Numbered from the stretch's first letter, positions 1-9,429 are shown. The stretch: DNA of 64,000 bases from an uncultured Carboxylicivirga sp. (GCF_963668385.1 NZ_OY764327.1:2728001-2792000), one strand, 5' to 3'. Notes: generated by a model not told the origin, from the sequence alone. A program made the numbers and translations.

Positions 1-1229
1 TCTTTCGATTTTTTTGAAGTGCCTTCTACCAACACTTCAAATGTTTGGCCTATATCTTTTTTATTATTTTCTAACGATAATTCAGTTTGAAGATCAATAA
101 TCTCTTGAAGACGCCGTGATTTTACATCTTCCGGAACATTATCTTCGAGGTGCTTACTTGCATAAGTACCTGGTCGTTCTGAATATTTAAACATAAAAGC
201 CGAATCATATCCTGCCCATTTCATCAATTCTAATGTTTGTTGATGATCTTCTTCTGTTTCGCTGTGGAAACCACAAAAAACATCGGTAGATAATCCACAT
301 CCGGGTAAGATGGTTTTAATGGCAGTAATTCGATCCATGTACCATTCGCGATCGTATTTGCGATTCATTAGCTTTAATATGCGGCTGCTTCCCGATTGTA
401 AAGGTAGATGGATGAATTTACAAATATTTTCATGTTTAGCCATCACTTTCAATGTTTCGTCGCACATATCTTTTGGATGAGATGTAGTAAAACGAATTCT
501 CATATCGGGAAAATTACCAGCCACATAATTCAATAAACCCGGAAAATTTAATTTGTTACAGTTATCATCATTCCAGTTATATGAATTAACATTTTGGCCA
601 AGTAATGTAACTTCTTTAAATCCTTTATTATATAAATCCTGTATTTCGTTTTTAATACTTTCTGGCTGGCGGCTTCTTTCTCGTCCACGTGTATATGGTA
701 CAATACAGTACGAACAGAAATTATTGCATCCCCTCATGATAGAAACAAAACCTGAGATGCGATTTTTACTAATGCGCGAAGGAACTACATCTGCATATGT
801 TTCGGTTGTTGATAACTCAACATTAATTGCTTTTTCTCCGTTTTCGGCCATCCCAACCAAATTTGGCAAATCCATATAAGCATCGGGACCAACAACAATG
901 TTGGCACCTTTCTCAAACAGCTGATCTTTTACGCGCTCAGCCATGCAACCAATAATACCAATTATCAGATTGGGATTATTTTTACGCATTGCAGTTAACT
1001 GTTGCAAGCGTCCCATAACTCTTTGTTCGGCATTATCTCTGATGGAGCAAGTGTTAATAAATATAGCATCAGCCTCTTCCATTGTGTGGGTCATTCCGTA
1101 CCCATCCATTTCCATAACTGAGGCAACAACCTCGCTGTCTGCTACATTCATTTGGCATCCGTAAGTCTCAATAAAAAGTTTTTTATCTGAGTTTACCGAT
1201 TTTAATGGTTTTACGTTATTAAAGTTCAT
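1..1229 (-). CDS. miaB: tRNA-2-methylthio-N6-dimethylallyladenosine synthase (partial, C-terminus off window)
   Basis: This radical SAM enzyme adds a methylthio group to i6A37 of tRNAs that read UNN codons. The translated 409 residues begin MNFNNVKPLKSVNSDKKLFIETYGCQMN. They contain the N-terminal UPF0004 domain (first cluster cysteine in ETYGCQMN), NTCSIRDNAEQR, a further cysteine in GIIGCMAE, and the radical SAM motif RGCNNFCSYC followed by PYTRGRERSR. The visible end (EVLVEGTSKKS) is the start of the TRAM domain, so only a short C-terminal part is missing. The ATG at 1229 is preceded by a good Bacteroidota promoter. MiaB is distinguished from MtaB/RimO by the GQNVNSY and FTTSHP contexts. 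Confidence 0.95.
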   Translation of the reverse strand, partial: MNFNNVKPLKSVNSDKKLFIETYGCQMNVADSEVVASVMEMDGYGMTHTMEEADAIFINTCSIRDNAEQRVMGRLQQLTAMRKNNPNLIIGIIGCMAERVKDQLFEKGANIVVGPDAYMDLPNLVGMAENGEKAINVELSTTETYADVVPSRISKNRISGFVSIMRGCNNFCSYCIVPYTRGRERSRQPESIKNEIQDLYNKGFKEVTLLGQNVNSYNWNDDNCNKLNFPGLLNYVAGNFPDMRIRFTTSHPKDMCDETLKVMAKHENICKFIHLPLQSGSSRILKLMNRKYDREWYMDRITAIKTILPGCGLSTDVFCGFHSETEEDHQQTLELMKWAGYDSAFMFKYSERPGTYASKHLEDNVPEDVKSRRLQEIIDLQTELSLENNKKDIGQTFEVLVEGTSKKSK

Positions 1230-1272
1230 GTTCTATCTTATCTGGAGTTTTGCACTTCCTTGTTTGCGGCTG

Positions 1273-1303
1273 CAAATGTAACGCTTCCTTTATGATTGGC
1301 CAA
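1273..1303 (-). promoter_or_regulatory. Bacteroidota-type promoter of miaB
   Basis: Read on the minus strand it has TTG (1303-1301), exactly 20 bases, then TACATTTG (1280-1273). This matches the TTG-N19/21-TAnnTTTG pattern of Bacteroidota primary sigma promoters, about 45 bp upstream of the miaB start. Confidence 0.6.
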
Positions 1304-1446
1304 TATAAATAATTGTTTTAATTGGTATTAACATTATTTCCAAAAAATGGAAATGATTAAAAGGTTAGTTGGATAATGTTTTGAAGAGTAAATAAATCCA
1401 TCAAAAATTTATTACATTTATAATACAAAATCAAAATCCATTTACC

Positions 1447-2289
1447 ATGAAAAGAGTATTAATTCCAATTGATTTTTCAGAAGCATCAATCAATGCATTA
1501 GAGTATGGTTTAGCTATTGCTAATCATATCAATGCTAATGTGCGATTGATGCATGTTAAAACTGGTTTACATTATGCTCCAACGTATGCCAAAAATCAGG
1601 CTGAATATATGATTAATGATAAGTCAGACGGTTGGCTCAAAGATTTGATTGTAAAATACGATAGTGAATATGTTGTACCGGGTGGTAAATTTGATTTTAA
1701 AGTAAGAGAAGGTAATGTAGTGCACGAAATAAATAACCAGGCAAAATACGATGACTCAAGTGTTATTGTAATGGGATCACACGGAGCTTCTGGTTTTCAA
1801 AGTAAATGGATTGGAAGTAATGCCTACAGTTTAGTGGCACATGCACCTTGTCCTGTTATTGTTTTAAGTCAGGAAATGAAGTGGAACGGTGGAATTCGGA
1901 AGATTGTTGTACCTATTGATTTTTCAAAAGCCAGCCGTAAAAAAATTCCAGTTGTTGCAGGAGTGGCTGCTGCATTCAAATCAAAGATATTTTTAGTGGC
2001 TGTTCGCGAAACTCAATTACAATTCATTTTGAAGAGAATAACTTTATTTAATCGTCAAGTTGAAAAATACTTTATAAGCAGAGCAGGAACCGAAGTTGAA
2101 AAAACTGTTTTGGTAGGAGGTAAGCCCGTTCAAAAAATTATCGAATATGCTGAAGAAAAAGAAGCCGATTTAATAACGGTTCATGTTAATCATTCATCAG
2201 CACCTTTTGCCAACTTTTTTAAACCTTTTGCTAATGAATTGATTAATAATGCAACTAAGCCTGTACTTGTAATACCTACCTACGAGTAG
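1447..2289 (+). CDS. Tandem universal stress protein (UspA family)
   Basis: A 280-residue cytoplasmic protein made of two Usp domains (about 1-145 and 153-280). Each starts with the family signature VLIPIDFSEAS / IVVPIDFSKAS. The first domain keeps the nucleotide-binding loop (VMGSHGASG followed by G-S) and ends APCPVIVL. The second ends TKPVLVIP and lacks the glycine-rich loop, so only the N-terminal half probably binds ATP. It is transcribed divergently from miaB and has a single-gene layout. Function is inferred from the family only: stress or starvation survival, with partner unknown. Confidence 0.9.
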   Translation: MKRVLIPIDFSEASINALEYGLAIANHINANVRLMHVKTGLHYAPTYAKNQAEYMINDKSDGWLKDLIVKYDSEYVVPGGKFDFKVREGNVVHEINNQAKYDDSSVIVMGSHGASGFQSKWIGSNAYSLVAHAPCPVIVLSQEMKWNGGIRKIVVPIDFSKASRKKIPVVAGVAAAFKSKIFLVAVRETQLQFILKRITLFNRQVEKYFISRAGTEVEKTVLVGGKPVQKIIEYAEEKEADLITVHVNHSSAPFANFFKPFANELINNATKPVLVIPTYE

Positions 2290-2307
2290 TTAATATGTGT
2301 TGATGTG

Positions 2308-2339
2308 TTGATTAAAAATAATAAGTTTGTTTATCTTTG
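2308..2339 (+). promoter_or_regulatory. Bacteroidota-type promoter of SPOR gene
   Basis: TTG at 2308-2310, a 21-base spacer and TATCTTTG at 2332-2339. The predicted transcript would start near 2346, inside the longer open frame that begins at 2305. This supports the ATG at 2365 as the true start of the downstream gene. Confidence 0.5.
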
Positions 2340-2364
2340 TGGCTTCCAAAAAAAGAGGATCAAA

Positions 2365-2802
2365 ATGAAGCAGTTTGTTATCCTAATATTTACGTTATTA
2401 GCATCTTCATTATTAGTGGATGCTCAGGATTTTGTAGAAGAAGTACAGACAGTAAAAGAAGGTCAGGGCGTTATTACTATTCATCAGGATCAGGGTATTG
2501 ATTTCTTGATGCAAACAATGGTGAAAGAAAACTCACGTCAGGATGGTGTTGATGGATGGCAAATTCAACTCTATTCTGGATCAGGACCCGAGGGAAAGAA
2601 GCAGGCAATGGATGTTAAAACGAAATTGCTGGAAGAATTCCCGGATGTTAAAATAACAACAACATATAATCCGCCCTTTTGGAGAGTGCGTGTAGGAAAT
2701 TATCGTCATAAGTACGAAACATTGCCTTTACTCAAGGATTTAAAAGAGTTTTTTCCGAACTGTTATGCGGTTAAGGGAACAGTTAAATTAAAAGATTTGT
2801 AA
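2365..2802 (+). CDS. Secreted SPOR-domain protein
   Basis: A 145-residue protein with an N-terminal signal peptide (MKQFVILIFTLLASSLLVDAQ, cut after DAQ) and a C-terminal SPOR-like domain of about 75 residues (WQIQLYSGSGPEGKKQA to NCYAVKGTVKL). SPOR domains bind glycan strands stripped of stem peptides, so a periplasmic cell-envelope role is likely. The open frame extends 20 codons upstream, but that part lies before the promoter, so the ATG at 2365 is preferred. A terminator hairpin follows. Confidence 0.8.
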   Translation: MKQFVILIFTLLASSLLVDAQDFVEEVQTVKEGQGVITIHQDQGIDFLMQTMVKENSRQDGVDGWQIQLYSGSGPEGKKQAMDVKTKLLEEFPDVKITTTYNPPFWRVRVGNYRHKYETLPLLKDLKEFFPNCYAVKGTVKLKDL

Positions 2803-2812
2803 ATAATATTAT

Positions 2813-2842
2813 AAAGCCGGGTCATTCCGGCTTCTTTGTTTT
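2813..2842 (+). terminator. Rho-independent terminator after SPOR gene
   Basis: AAGCCGG, a six-base loop (gtcatt), CCGGCTT, then a T-rich run (ctttgttttg), 10 bp after the stop codon. Confidence 0.65.
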
Positions 2843-2854
2843 GTAAATCCCAAC

Positions 2855-2885
2855 TTGGGTGATTAAAGAATTGAATTTAAATTTG
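2855..2885 (+). promoter_or_regulatory. Bacteroidota-type promoter of purF-like gene
   Basis: TTG at 2855-2857, a 20-base spacer and TAAATTTG at 2878-2885, leaving a leader of about 18-20 bases before the ATG at 2910. Confidence 0.55.
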
Positions 2886-2909
2886 CGCATCATTTTTTAA
2901 GGAAACAAC

Positions 2910-4811
2910 ATGAGTGATCAGATTAAGCACGAGTGCGGTATCGTACTGATACGATTATTGAAGCCGTTGGAGTATTATCAGGAGAAGTACGGTACATGGA
3001 GGTATGGTTTAAATAAGCTGTACTTGTTAATGGAGAAACAGCACAATCGTGGGCAGGATGGTGCAGGGGCAGTGAACTTAAAGTTAGATCAGGAGGCTGG
3101 GAAAAAATATTTTTTCAGACAACGATCAAATAAAACGAATCCTATTAAGGATATTTTCGAAAAAATTAATGAGCCATTTATTAAAATTCAGGATCATCAG
3201 CCTGAGTTATTGAACGATTCCAACTATGCAAAAGAAAATTTGCCTTTTGCCGGAGAATTATATTTGGGTCACTTACGCTATGGAACTTTTGGTAATCATA
3301 GTATTGAGTATGTACATCCTGTGATGCGCGAAAACAACTGGCGATCACGAAACCTTGTAATGGCTGGAAACTTCAACTTAACTAATGTTGATGAAATATT
3401 TAAGTCGCTATTTGATTTAGGTCAACATCCTAAAGATTATACCGATACTGTTACAATTCTGGAAAATGTTGGTCACTTCTTAGATGAAGAAAACGAAATG
3501 TTGTTCAGAAAACATAAGAATGAAGGTTTAACCAATCGCGAAATCTCATTTGGTATTGAAGAAGAATTGGATGTTCGAAAAATTTTGGAGCGTTCAAGTC
3601 GTAGATGGGATGGAGGTTATGCTTTGGCAGGTATGATTGGTCATGGTGATGCATTTGTAACTCGCGATCCTTGGGGAATTCGTCCTGCATGGTATTATCA
3701 GGATGATGAGATTGTAGTGGTAGCATCAGAACGTCCGGTTATTCAAACGGCCATGAATGTGCGTTCGGTTCAGGTACAGGAACTAAAACCAGGGCATGCA
3801 TTAATTATCAAGAAAGATGGTACGGTAACTGAAGAATTGGTTCGAGTACCTCAAAAACGTACTTCATGTTCTTTTGAGCGTATTTATTTCTCGCGAGGTA
3901 GTGATAAAAAAATCTACCTTGAACGTAAATCTCTCGGTCGTTTATTAGCAAAAACTCTTTTAGAAAAAGTTAATTACGACATTGAAAATACTGTTTTCTC
4001 ATATATTCCAAATACGGCCGAAACTGCCTTCTATGGTATGATGGATGGTATTCGTCAGGAATTAGATCAAGAGAAAAAGAGAAAAATACTTGAGAAAGGT
4101 AAAGATATCACTCCTGAAGAACTGGATAAAATTTTAGCGGTAGAACCTAGGGTAGAAAAAATAGCCATTAAAGACGTTAAGATGCGTACTTTCATTGCAG
4201 ATGATAATAGTCGCGATGACATGGTAGCACACGTTTACGACGTAACTTATGGTATTGTTAAAAACGGCGTTGATACCTTGGTAATTATTGATGATTCGAT
4301 TGTAAGGGGTACTACCTTAAAGAAAAGTATTCTTAAGATTTTGGATAGACTTCATCCTAAGAAAATCATTGTAGTATCATCAGCACCTCAAATTCGTTTC
4401 CCAGACTGTTATGGTATTGATATGGCTAAGTTGAAAGACTTTTGTGCTTTTTCGGCAGCCATAGAACTATTGAAAGATAATGGAATGGAGAATGTGATTG
4501 ACGATGTATATAAGAAATGTAAGGAACAGCAAAATCTTCCGAAAGAAGAGATTGTTAATTATGTAAAAGAAATTTACAAGCCATTTACACCTGAACAAAT
4601 TTCAGATAAGATAGCAAAAATGCTTCGCCCTGATGATATTGATGCTGAAGTAGAATTAGTCTACCAAACAATCGAAAATCTTCACGAAGCTTGTCCTGAT
4701 GATAGAGGAGATTGGTATTTTACTGGAGATTATCCAACTGCTGGTGGAAATAAGGTGGTGAATACTTCGTTTATCAACTTTGTTGAAGGAAACAGTGGAA
4801 GAGCTTATTAA
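2910..4811 (+). CDS. purF: Amidophosphoribosyltransferase, long Bacteroidota form
   Basis: A 633-residue class II glutamine amidotransferase fused to a type I phosphoribosyltransferase. It would make 5-phosphoribosylamine from PRPP and glutamine, the first step of purine synthesis. The catalytic cysteine is Cys9 (HECGI). GHLRYGTFG and RDPWGIRPA are glutaminase-domain motifs, and the PRPP loop is VIIDDSIVRGTTLKKS. The protein is about 130 residues longer than ordinary PurF; many Bacteroidota carry this long form beside a standard-length one, and whether both work in purine synthesis is not visible here. It has its own promoter and a strong shared terminator. Confidence 0.85.
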   Translation: MSDQIKHECGIVLIRLLKPLEYYQEKYGTWRYGLNKLYLLMEKQHNRGQDGAGAVNLKLDQEAGKKYFFRQRSNKTNPIKDIFEKINEPFIKIQDHQPELLNDSNYAKENLPFAGELYLGHLRYGTFGNHSIEYVHPVMRENNWRSRNLVMAGNFNLTNVDEIFKSLFDLGQHPKDYTDTVTILENVGHFLDEENEMLFRKHKNEGLTNREISFGIEEELDVRKILERSSRRWDGGYALAGMIGHGDAFVTRDPWGIRPAWYYQDDEIVVVASERPVIQTAMNVRSVQVQELKPGHALIIKKDGTVTEELVRVPQKRTSCSFERIYFSRGSDKKIYLERKSLGRLLAKTLLEKVNYDIENTVFSYIPNTAETAFYGMMDGIRQELDQEKKRKILEKGKDITPEELDKILAVEPRVEKIAIKDVKMRTFIADDNSRDDMVAHVYDVTYGIVKNGVDTLVIIDDSIVRGTTLKKSILKILDRLHPKKIIVVSSAPQIRFPDCYGIDMAKLKDFCAFSAAIELLKDNGMENVIDDVYKKCKEQQNLPKEEIVNYVKEIYKPFTPEQISDKIAKMLRPDDIDAEVELVYQTIENLHEACPDDRGDWYFTGDYPTAGGNKVVNTSFINFVEGNSGRAY

Positions 4812-4831
4812 TTAACCATATATAAATTGAG

Positions 4832-4860
4832 AAAAGGCCGGTTTTTCCGGCCTTTTTTTT
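4832..4860. terminator. Bidirectional terminator between purF and serine hydrolase
   Basis: AAAAGGCCGG, loop ttttt, CCGGCCTT followed by eight T, with A-rich sequence on the other side. It sits between two convergent genes and can stop transcription from both. Confidence 0.85.
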
Positions 4861-5998
4861 AATGTAATAATTCCAGTCCTGTTGAAATATAACTATATAT
4901 TTCTGAGGGATGATGATTGATTTTAGTATCACTCCGTTTATGACCTAAACGAACAATAATTGCATTTTTTTCGGGAATTGAGAAGATATATTGTCCAAGA
5001 ATTCCTCTTGCATAGGGGATTTGTAGACCATTATAATTAACAATCCAATACTGAAATCCATAAAAATCCAATGCATCACCGTCTTCTGTTCGTAGATAGT
5101 TGGCCGGAGATGTTGCAGATTTTATATAATCTTCGCTTATAATTTGCTGATTGCGCCAGTACCCATTGTGATTGATTAAAGCTCCTAACAATGCAAAATC
5201 GCGTGCATTGGAATTAAAACAGCAGTATGCTTTTTCTGTTCCGTCTTTTTTATCAAGCGACCAAAGTGCAGAATGTTTCGCACCCAGTGGTTGCCAGAGC
5301 TTTTCGGCAGCATAGGTGCTTAAATTTTTACCTGTTGCTCTATTAACTACTTGGGCTAGTAGTTGGGTATCACCACTTTTGTAGGCGTAGATTTTGCCAG
5401 GTGTATCAATTATTTTTATGTCTTCAGCTAAACCAACCAGGTCATCGCCATAATAGGCTTTGGTAGTCATAGATAATGGGCTCGAATAGCTTTCGTCCCA
5501 GTTTGAACCACTGCTCATTGTTAATAAGTTTCGAATGGTTAACTCGTTGTTTTTACCTTCTTTCAAATAAGGTAAAAAATCACTTACTTTTTCATCAACC
5601 GATTGAATATAGCCATCGTCTATTGCAGCACCAATAAGCAACGAAACAATACTTTTTGCAGCAGAAAAAGAGTTGGAATAGGAGATTGCATCGTAATCAT
5701 CCCAGTATTCCTCATAAACAATGCTATCATTTTGGATTACCAAGTATGCAATTGTTTGATAATGTTCAAGTGTATCACGTTCGTTACTGGCTAACTCTAC
5801 CTGGTTATAAGTAGTGCTTTCAGGCCATTCAAATGGATGATTAGAAGCTTTTACTTCACGATTTTCAAATATTTTGTAATCCTCAATACCCGGAAACCAA
5901 TAGGTAAATGCCATGCGCAAATGATGAGGCATTAAAAACCATATTCCAATTAGAAGGATGATAATAAAAGAGAATTTGAATCTACGAGTTGATGCCAT
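4859..5998 (-). CDS. Membrane-anchored serine hydrolase, beta-lactamase/PBP4 family
   Basis: A 379-residue class C beta-lactamase-like protein. It has one N-terminal membrane segment (about residues 8-24) and then an extracytoplasmic domain with the SxxK nucleophile (SFSAAKSIVSL). The second motif is YKSGD in place of YxN, and the region usually holding the KTG or HxG box reads RGILGQYI, so it is a divergent esterase or peptidase rather than a classical lactamase. It starts 10 bp after the stop of the upstream oxidoreductase gene, so the two are probably co-transcribed. The substrate cannot be predicted. Confidence 0.8.
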   Translation of the reverse strand: MASTRRFKFSFIIILLIGIWFLMPHHLRMAFTYWFPGIEDYKIFENREVKASNHPFEWPESTTYNQVELASNERDTLEHYQTIAYLVIQNDSIVYEEYWDDYDAISYSNSFSAAKSIVSLLIGAAIDDGYIQSVDEKVSDFLPYLKEGKNNELTIRNLLTMSSGSNWDESYSSPLSMTTKAYYGDDLVGLAEDIKIIDTPGKIYAYKSGDTQLLAQVVNRATGKNLSTYAAEKLWQPLGAKHSALWSLDKKDGTEKAYCCFNSNARDFALLGALINHNGYWRNQQIISEDYIKSATSPANYLRTEDGDALDFYGFQYWIVNYNGLQIPYARGILGQYIFSIPEKNAIIVRLGHKRSDTKINHHPSEIYSYISTGLELLH

Positions 5999-6008
5999 GT
6001 CTAAATAT

Positions 6009-7493
6009 TTAGTCGGGAGTCCACTCTCTGATTTGGATTAAATCAGGAAATGCCTCTTGTTTGTATATCGATTTGTTATTTATGGTTCGCAAACATTCTT
6101 GAATTCCTTCCGGAATACTTGGGTGAGGATAAAATATTTTTAAAACTTCCTGTATACTATTTCCCTGGTTGATTAAATGTGCTACAGAGACGATAAAAGC
6201 TGAAGCTTGTGGGCCTGCTGCCCTCATTCCAAGTATGCGTTGATCGCTATCATTACTTACTAATATTTTTACAAAGCCATTGGTGTTGCGCATTGCAATG
6301 GCACGAGTCACTAATTTATTAGAGTAAAAAGCTGCTTTATAAGGAATTTTCTTTTGTTGTAGCATTTTTTCATTTGCTCCAACAGCCGCTACTTCGGGTT
6401 TGAAAAACATAAGTGTTGACATGTGCGAATAATCGAGCGGATATTGTGGAATATCGCCTATTTTTTCAGCAGCTAATCTTCCCTGAAACTCTGCCACGCT
6501 GTATAATTGCGTATGACCAGTAACATCACCTGCCGCATACACATGACAATGCCCTTTGCTGTCGTGTAGAACACAATCATCTTGTATCGGGATTGTACCG
6601 TTTGTGTTTATTTCGATATTTAGTTTTTCTAATCCCAGATTTTCGGTATTTGGTACACGTCCAATAGCAACCAATGCAACATCTACTTCTATTACTTTGC
6701 TATGTCCATCCTGATAATCCAGAACAACTTCGAGGTATTTCGAGTGCTTTTTAATATGACGTAAAGTGGCCGTATGATGGATTTGAACACCATTGTCTTC
6801 CAAATTTTTCGACACAAATGAACTAACATCGTCATCTTCGTATGGTAATACTCGGTTGGCTCTATCGAGTAAATGAACTTCGGTTTGCTTAAAGTTGGAA
6901 AAGATTGTAGCAAATTCACAGCCTATTACACCGGATCCAATAATTAACATACGTTCCGGGAATTTCTTCAAATTTAAAATTCCATCTGATGTTATGATTC
7001 TCTCACCATCAATTTGAAGTTCATCATATTCTCTGGGGCGCGAACCTGTTGCAATTACAAAGTTTTGACCAAATAACTCTTTGGTTGAGCCATCATTTAT
7101 TACTTCTACTGAGTTGATGGTTTTAAACCGTGCCCAACCATATTCGATGGATAAAGAACCTTTAGCGCATTTTTCAGATGAGAATGTTTCTATCTGACTA
7201 AGCATCTGATATTGCTTCTCTTTTGCAGCTCTAATAACTGTTTTTTTTACTTCATCAAAATCAACACTTAAAGAACCAGATCTGAATCCTCTATCAGTGC
7301 GAGCTGCTACAGCATAATCCATCGAAAGTTCGTACATGGTTTTAGAGGTTAAAACACCGTTCATAATTCCGGTACCACCGATGTGTTTGCCTTCGATAAT
7401 GCAAACATGTAATCCGTAATCTAATGCCCGCATAGCTGCTGAAAATCCGGCAGGTCCGCTTCCTATTACTATTAAATCAAATTGGTTATTCAT
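6009..7493 (-). CDS. FAD-dependent pyridine-nucleotide oxidoreductase, SthA/dihydrolipoamide dehydrogenase-like
   Basis: A 494-residue flavoprotein: FAD loop VIGSGPAGFSAA at the N-terminus, NAD(P)-binding loop IIGSGVIGCEFA mid-protein, second FAD motif HVYAAGDVTG, and a C-terminal dimerisation domain with FYPHPSIPEG. The stretch that carries the redox-active CxxxxC pair in lipoamide dehydrogenases reads GGTGIMNGVLTSK here, so both cysteines are absent. The soluble transhydrogenase SthA also lacks a working disulfide, which makes transhydrogenase-type hydride transfer the nearest guess, but the active partner is unknown. It heads a two-gene transcript with the serine hydrolase. Confidence 0.8.
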   Translation of the reverse strand: MNNQFDLIVIGSGPAGFSAAMRALDYGLHVCIIEGKHIGGTGIMNGVLTSKTMYELSMDYAVAARTDRGFRSGSLSVDFDEVKKTVIRAAKEKQYQMLSQIETFSSEKCAKGSLSIEYGWARFKTINSVEVINDGSTKELFGQNFVIATGSRPREYDELQIDGERIITSDGILNLKKFPERMLIIGSGVIGCEFATIFSNFKQTEVHLLDRANRVLPYEDDDVSSFVSKNLEDNGVQIHHTATLRHIKKHSKYLEVVLDYQDGHSKVIEVDVALVAIGRVPNTENLGLEKLNIEINTNGTIPIQDDCVLHDSKGHCHVYAAGDVTGHTQLYSVAEFQGRLAAEKIGDIPQYPLDYSHMSTLMFFKPEVAAVGANEKMLQQKKIPYKAAFYSNKLVTRAIAMRNTNGFVKILVSNDSDQRILGMRAAGPQASAFIVSVAHLINQGNSIQEVLKIFYPHPSIPEGIQECLRTINNKSIYKQEAFPDLIQIREWTPD

Positions 7494-7521
7494 ATTTGGG
7501 ATGATTATGAATATATATAAA

Positions 7522-7560
7522 CAAAAAGAGCTGCAATTGTTTGATTGCAGCTCTTTTTAT
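7522..7560 (-). terminator. Terminator after the GNAT gene
   Basis: A near-perfect hairpin AAAAAGAGCTGCAAT / ATTGCAGCTCTTTTT with a short loop, flanked by A/T runs on both sides. It lies between the end of the GNAT gene and the start of the oxidoreductase gene, and its symmetry would let it work in both directions. Confidence 0.8.
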
Positions 7561-7574
7561 TCTGTAAATAAATT

Positions 7575-8522
7575 TTATTTATGCGGTTCGTCAGGCTTAA
7601 ACGTTGTAACATGTCGCCCAACTTTTTGCTTGTACAGCTCATTGATAGTAATGATAATACCTGTTTCTTCCACATCTCCAAAACGATCGTTAATGGCAGT
7701 GCCGAATGTTTTCATAGATGGTGATAAATTCATGTAAGCATTGATAAGTGGTGGAATGTTTTCACCAAATTCACGTACTTTTTTTGTCAGAATTTTATAA
7801 TCATCTGCAAATGTATCGTTCGGGAAGATTTCTTTGATATCATCAGGTGTTAAGCCTATTTGAACAGGTTTGTGAGGATAAATTAACTTATCATCATCTC
7901 TGAAATGTTTACTCATAAAACCAAGAATCAAATCTCTTGCATTTTTATTAAAATGAGTATACATGGTAACTTTACCAAAGAAATACTTCATTTCGGGATG
8001 GCTCACAATTAAAGAACCTAAACCGTCCCACAGGTTATCTAAAGCAAAAAGGCTTTTTGCTCCGGCTTTAGATGATTGATAAATGGGTTGAACGAATGAA
8101 CGTCCCAACTCAATCATATGAGGAAGATATTCTTTAATGAACTTTTCTGAAAAATGGAATAGTCTTGAAGTAGCTAACGTAACGTTGCCATTTTCATCAA
8201 CCGGAATATCTTTACCTAACAGGTAGCGATATCCACCCAGAATTTCTCTTTCTTCCGGATCCCATACTATCAGTTGTCGATAAGGTACTTCAGCAATATC
8301 ATAGTCATCTATGTCAGCATCTTTACCTGTTCCTCCACCTGCCATACGAAAGCTCACTTCTCTTAATCGCCCTACTTCTTTCATTAAAGCAGGTGCTTCA
8401 TGAGCTGTAAAATCGTAAATTTTATTATTCCCCTTGTTGGTATTCCTAACAAAAGTTTCCTGAGTTAATTCTGCCTCAAGCTCTTCGCGAGGTACAGGAG
8501 GTATTATCTCTTTTGATCTCAT
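7575..8522 (-). CDS. glsB: GNAT-family N-acyltransferase, GlsB/OlsB-like (glycine lipid synthesis)
   Basis: A 315-residue acyltransferase of the OlsB-like GNAT group, with motifs LREVSFRMAGGGTGKD, EILGGYRYLLG, ATSRLFHFSEKF and LGRSFVQPIYQ. In Bacteroides the GlsB protein attaches a 3-hydroxy fatty acid to glycine, and the partner GlsA then adds a second acyl chain to give glycine lipids. The gene directly upstream (34 bp gap) is a PlsC-type acyltransferase that fits GlsA, so the pair is named by family and context. An ornithine-lipid role cannot be excluded from sequence alone. Confidence 0.7.
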   Translation of the reverse strand: MRSKEIIPPVPREELEAELTQETFVRNTNKGNNKIYDFTAHEAPALMKEVGRLREVSFRMAGGGTGKDADIDDYDIAEVPYRQLIVWDPEEREILGGYRYLLGKDIPVDENGNVTLATSRLFHFSEKFIKEYLPHMIELGRSFVQPIYQSSKAGAKSLFALDNLWDGLGSLIVSHPEMKYFFGKVTMYTHFNKNARDLILGFMSKHFRDDDKLIYPHKPVQIGLTPDDIKEIFPNDTFADDYKILTKKVREFGENIPPLINAYMNLSPSMKTFGTAINDRFGDVEETGIIITINELYKQKVGRHVTTFKPDEPHK

Positions 8523-8556
8523 TCACTAATTTTGTTAATGCTAATACAAATTTAGT

Positions 8557-9411
8557 TTATTTTTTCAAGGCATAAACTTCATCTCTGATTTTTTGAGCCC
8601 ATTCATTAGCTGTTTTTGTTTTATCAAGTTCTTCAGGCGAGATGGGTTTGCCAAAAGTGATGGTGATAACTTTGTTATATTGTTGATACAGTTCGTCTAC
8701 CAGATATAACATTTCAATGTTAGCTTTAATTCCCAATCTTTTTCTCCAATTCGAGAGATTGTAAAAGAAATTTGTGTTTTCGCCCGAGATATGCACAGGT
8801 ATAATAGTTCGGTTATGTTTTTGAGCTTTGGTAATGAAGGTTTTTTTCCATTCCAGATCTTTAATTACACCATTTTTTCTTCTTGAAACAAGGCCTGCCG
8901 GAAACATCAAAATTTGATTATTGCTGGCATACGCTTCTTCAATCATTCGGGCAGCTTCTTTGGGATGTCCTCCATGTTTATTAATCGGTAAGAAAATAGA
9001 GTGTAAATTTTTGATATTCATTAAAATATCGTTTACTGGAAACTTAAGCTGTTTATAAAACTTACCAACAGCTGCTACGAATATCATACCATCCATTCCT
9101 CCCAGTGGATGATTCGAAGCAAAAACAAAACGTCCTTCCTTAGGCAGGTTTTCTTCGCCTTTAATGATGTATTTAGTTCCAAAGTTTTTAACAATGGCTT
9201 CTGCATATTCTATTCCATATATATGCGAATGGTTTGAAATAAACTCATTTATTTGCTCTTGGTGAGTTATTCTTTTTAAGTAATTAATAAGAAACTTTGG
9301 AATGTACTTTTTTAAACCTGGGTTTTTATCTTCAAATACTTTGTCGATATCAATCAATTTTGCCGGCTGCGTATTTTCGCTCATCTTAAAACTTAAAAAA
9401 TTAGAAGGCAA
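8557..9411 (-). CDS. glsA: PlsC-like O-acyltransferase, GlsA-like
   Basis: A 284-residue 1-acylglycerol-3-phosphate acyltransferase-fold protein with the catalytic box NHPLGGMDG (His and Asp of HX4-5D) and the later MFPAGLVSRR box. It lies first in a two-gene operon with the GNAT gene. In Bacteroidota this pairing is typical of glycine-lipid synthesis, where this enzyme O-acylates the hydroxyl of the N-acyl chain. The alternative is a general lysophospholipid acyltransferase; the gene order favours the glycine-lipid role. Confidence 0.7.
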   Translation of the reverse strand: MPSNFLSFKMSENTQPAKLIDIDKVFEDKNPGLKKYIPKFLINYLKRITHQEQINEFISNHSHIYGIEYAEAIVKNFGTKYIIKGEENLPKEGRFVFASNHPLGGMDGMIFVAAVGKFYKQLKFPVNDILMNIKNLHSIFLPINKHGGHPKEAARMIEEAYASNNQILMFPAGLVSRRKNGVIKDLEWKKTFITKAQKHNRTIIPVHISGENTNFFYNLSNWRKRLGIKANIEMLYLVDELYQQYNKVITITFGKPISPEELDKTKTANEWAQKIRDEVYALKK

Positions 9412-9429
9412 AGTTTAGAAAAAAATCTT

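Noticed and set aside
5603-5794. Plus-strand frame within the serine hydrolase gene.
   Set aside because: Antisense to a conserved catalytic region, cysteine-rich low-likelihood translation; no promoter.
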